A stretch of 18,167 nt of DNA from Planctomycetota bacterium (GTDB taxonomy: Bacteria > Planctomycetota > Phycisphaerae > Sedimentisphaerales > Anaerobacaceae). The position numbers and the translations under genes were made by a program. Of this stretch, positions 16,631 to 18,167 are shown one piece after another (the stretch's first letter is position 1; each line of letters begins with the position of its first letter). The DNA is taken from contig JADFHU010000019.1 in NCBI GenBank assembly GCA_022567055.1, positions 1 through 18,167 of the forward strand, in the 5' to 3' direction. The notes below the pieces were generated by a model. The model saw only the letters and a list, made by a program, of their open reading frames with translations. It was not told the DNA's origin and did no database searches.

Positions 16631-16977
16631 TGGCCCTTGTCTCCTGTGTCAACGACAACACGCAAACGATGGGGCGGCATCCCCCGCGAGAGTGCTCCCA
16701 ATGCTTATCGACCAGTGGCCAGGAAAGAGAACAGTAAAACGTCGGCTGTTTCGGCGAGAAATGAGGACCGAAGTAGAGTGTGTAGGCCGTCTGAAAACGT
16801 TGCACAGAGCGGCTCAGATTCCTGCGTGGGATTTCCACTACGAAATGCGCGTGTTCCATCAGGCCATGCAGATACCAGGGCAGATCATAGCGACACAGGC
16901 GTTCCGACAGCTTGGACAAGGACCGCTGACGATCCTGATCCCTGTACAACGAGTCACTGGCCTTCGGCGCGGATTAG
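16630..16977 (-). pseudogene. Decayed REP-associated tyrosine transposase (IS200-like Y1 family)
   Basis: An open stretch following an in-frame stop at 16975-16977 encodes LYRDQDRQRSLSKLSERL, then HGLMEHAHFVVEIP and NLSRSVQRFQTAYTLYF. These closely follow the Y1 transposase pattern: 'D..R..FL..L', then 'YCLMPNHYHLLLE.P', then 'NLSRAMQRLNTAYTRYFN'. The His-x-His pair of the active site survives as EHAHF. The N-terminal start region is missing, and beyond TLYF the similarity fades with no recognisable catalytic tyrosine helix. The frame then runs into the GH130 start. About 90 residues are recognisable, against 150-300 in working enzymes. There is no proper start codon. It is a relic, possibly the former partner of palindromic repeats in this genome; that link is inference. 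Confidence 0.6.
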
Positions 16978-16989
16978 GGACTACCCTCT

Positions 16990-17793
16990 TTATTGCTGGG
17001 TATACCGGTCGCCCGTGTACCACCTAACCGGCACGTCGTCGCCAAACGTCTCGTTCAGCGGGGTGACGTGCCCGTCCAGCCAGAGGATATTGGATTGACC
17101 GGCGGTTTTGTCAGGGGCTTCACTGCGAATGTTGTGTCTGAAAATTTGCCGATACTGACGAGTACGACTACCACCTCGTCGATACTGCGTCAGGTTAAAT
17201 TCCGCGCGCCCGTCATTATTATGAAAGCCATCGCCGAGGCCATTTTCACATCTTGGTTCGGCGTGGTCGACACAAAAAATGAATTCGGCCTGACGATATA
17301 TATTATTTGTATTGCGGTGTCTGGCTCTCGGATGAGAATTCAGACCATACGCTGCGTGCTGAATCACTTCGTCAGGATCGGGAAAACCGTCATTAATATA
17401 GTTGTATATTAACCCTGCGGCAACACGCTGTAAGCTCGGACACCCAAAGATCTTCGTATTATCTTGTATATAGGGTCTGAAATATGTCCCCCAGTACGTG
17501 TCGGTGGTGCCGGGCTCCCGCCACGTCCCGTTCGGATTCTTCCACAGATGTCGGTTAGAGCTGCGCCTCGGAGTTAATTTGCGGTTATAGTCGTCCAGAT
17601 ACATGTGCACGGCAAGTCCCACGTTCTTCAAGTTCGATCTACACACCGTTGCCCGCGCCTGCTCCTTGACCCTGCGCAAAGCCGGCATCAAAATACCCAT
17701 CAGTACGGCAATGATGGCAATCACGACCAGCAGTTCAATCAATGTGAACCCGCCTGCCCTCCGGCTTTTTGACCTGTTTTCGCAAGTGTTCAT
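16990..17793 (-). CDS. Type II secretion/type IV pilin-like pseudopilin (planctomycete H-X9-DG type)
   Basis: Secreted pseudopilin of 267 residues. The leader MNTCENRSKSRRAGG is followed by FTLIELLVVIAIIAVLMGIL, with prepilin peptidase cleavage predicted between Gly15 and Phe16 and the conserved Glu at mature position 5 (residue 20). A long helix through LMPALRRVKEQAR and a CRSNLKNVGLAVHMYLDDYN segment are characteristic. The C-terminal part has RHNIRSEAPDKTAGQSNILWLDGHV, the His...Asp-Gly element common in planctomycete, verrucomicrobial and lentisphaeral pseudopilins. The frame is open to 17883, but the ATG at 17793 places the leader at the N-terminus; the ribosome-binding site is weak. It lies downstream of a same-strand surface-type gene. 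Genomes of this group carry many such pseudopilins, and the specific role of each is unknown. Confidence 0.92.
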   Translation of the reverse strand: MNTCENRSKSRRAGGFTLIELLVVIAIIAVLMGILMPALRRVKEQARATVCRSNLKNVGLAVHMYLDDYNRKLTPRRSSNRHLWKNPNGTWREPGTTDTYWGTYFRPYIQDNTKIFGCPSLQRVAAGLIYNYINDGFPDPDEVIQHAAYGLNSHPRARHRNTNNIYRQAEFIFCVDHAEPRCENGLGDGFHNNDGRAEFNLTQYRRGGSRTRQYRQIFRHNIRSEAPDKTAGQSNILWLDGHVTPLNETFGDDVPVRWYTGDRYTQQ

Positions 17794-17960
17794 GGCTTCA
17801 TCTTTCAAAAAGGGGGGCCCATACCTGGAAGTCGGTATAGGCCCAAACGAAATTCTACGTCCGCGATCCTGGCCGGCACCCACTCGACTCGAACGGTCCG
17901 TCCGCAGGAACGGACAGTGTCATCCTTGGTCCGTGGTACCAGATGTCTTCCAACGCGATT

Positions 17961-18167
17961 TTACTCAAAACTGATGTGAAGCAGCGGTGCCTCACTGGCC
18001 GTCCCGTCATAGGACTCGGCTTCCCGGGTTCCCGCTGAGGGATTGGCCGGGTTGTCTCTAAACATCAGCACGATGCCCTCGCCCGACCAGCCGGGCTGAT
18101 TGACGATCTCCTGGATAATACTGGAAATGTCCGGGGTACGCTCCCCGGGACCCATGAGGTGCGTGGT
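17961..18167 (-). CDS. C-terminal fragment of a large secreted/surface-type protein (5' end beyond window)
   Basis: The last 68 codons of a gene that begins beyond the right edge. The residues PDISSIIQEIVNQPGW, GIVLMF, EAESYDG and APLLHISFE match a tail I associate with planctomycetal and other bacterial extracellular proteins (often carrying LamG or similar domains), usually written 'DLSAVIQEIVDRPGW...R.AESYDGD...APLLHVEY'. The frame is open to the edge, so the ATG at 18155 is probably internal. Function is unknown. The pseudopilin gene follows on the same strand about 170 bases downstream. Confidence 0.7.
   Translation of the reverse strand, partial: TTHLMGPGERTPDISSIIQEIVNQPGWSGEGIVLMFRDNPANPSAGTREAESYDGTASEAPLLHISFE

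Overview
The window looks like bacterial chromosome from a planctomycete, probably the Phycisphaerae/Sedimentisphaerales side. This is inferred from three things read directly: a pseudopilin with a GG|FTLIELLVVIAIIAVLMGI leader and a C-terminal His...DG-type segment, a partial protein ending in the 'PDISSIIQEIV...PGW...AESYDG...APLLHISFE' tail often seen on large planctomycetal surface or secreted proteins, and the sequence style of the RpoN N-terminus. The TamA/TamB pair shows a diderm envelope. No tRNA, rRNA, CRISPR array, intact insertion sequence or prophage gene was seen. Most of the window is ordinary housekeeping and accessory DNA.

Layout. 1-1170 (-) is the N-terminal 390 codons of catalase-peroxidase KatG, cut by the window edge. 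1171-1843 is a gene-free stretch holding a 16-bp perfect palindrome and a 188-bp repeat element. 1844-2974 (-) is a Tat-exported glycosylasparaginase-type Ntn hydrolase, with a related 230-bp repeat element upstream of it. 3245-8702 (-) is a two-gene envelope operon, tamB then tamA, overlapping by 8 bp. 9025-12639 (+) is a four-gene run: a family 2 glycosyltransferase (TIGR04283 type), a DUF547 protein, a TIGR04282-type transferase and an ArsM-type arsenite methyltransferase. This set matches the neighbourhood of arsenosugar-type radical SAM clusters, but the radical SAM gene (arsS) is not in the window. 12636-12860 holds a second 188-bp element plus a 41-bp remnant. 12862-13713 is mutM. 13976-15457 is rpoN (sigma-54), with a good sigma-70-type promoter and a large leader hairpin. 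15581-16630 (-) is a GH130 mannoside phosphorylase-like enzyme. About 16630-16977 (-) is a decayed REP-associated tyrosine transposase. 16990-17793 (-) is the pseudopilin, and 17961-18167 (-) is the 3' end of a further gene.

How it fits together. The 9.0-12.6 kb genes probably act together in making a methylated, possibly glycosylated, organoarsenical; this is inferred from family associations. TamA and TamB are expected to work as one outer-membrane protein or lipid transport machine. The less expected feature is a family of small palindromic elements with shared terminal inverted repeats. There are two 188-bp copies, one 230-bp relative carrying a nested hairpin, and one 41-bp end-to-end remnant. 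They lie at gene boundaries, and one supplies the arsM stop codon. Two unrelated-looking heptamer tandem repeats, both of the form RGTNNNN, lie in other gaps. These repeats are the best candidates for undescribed biology in the window.
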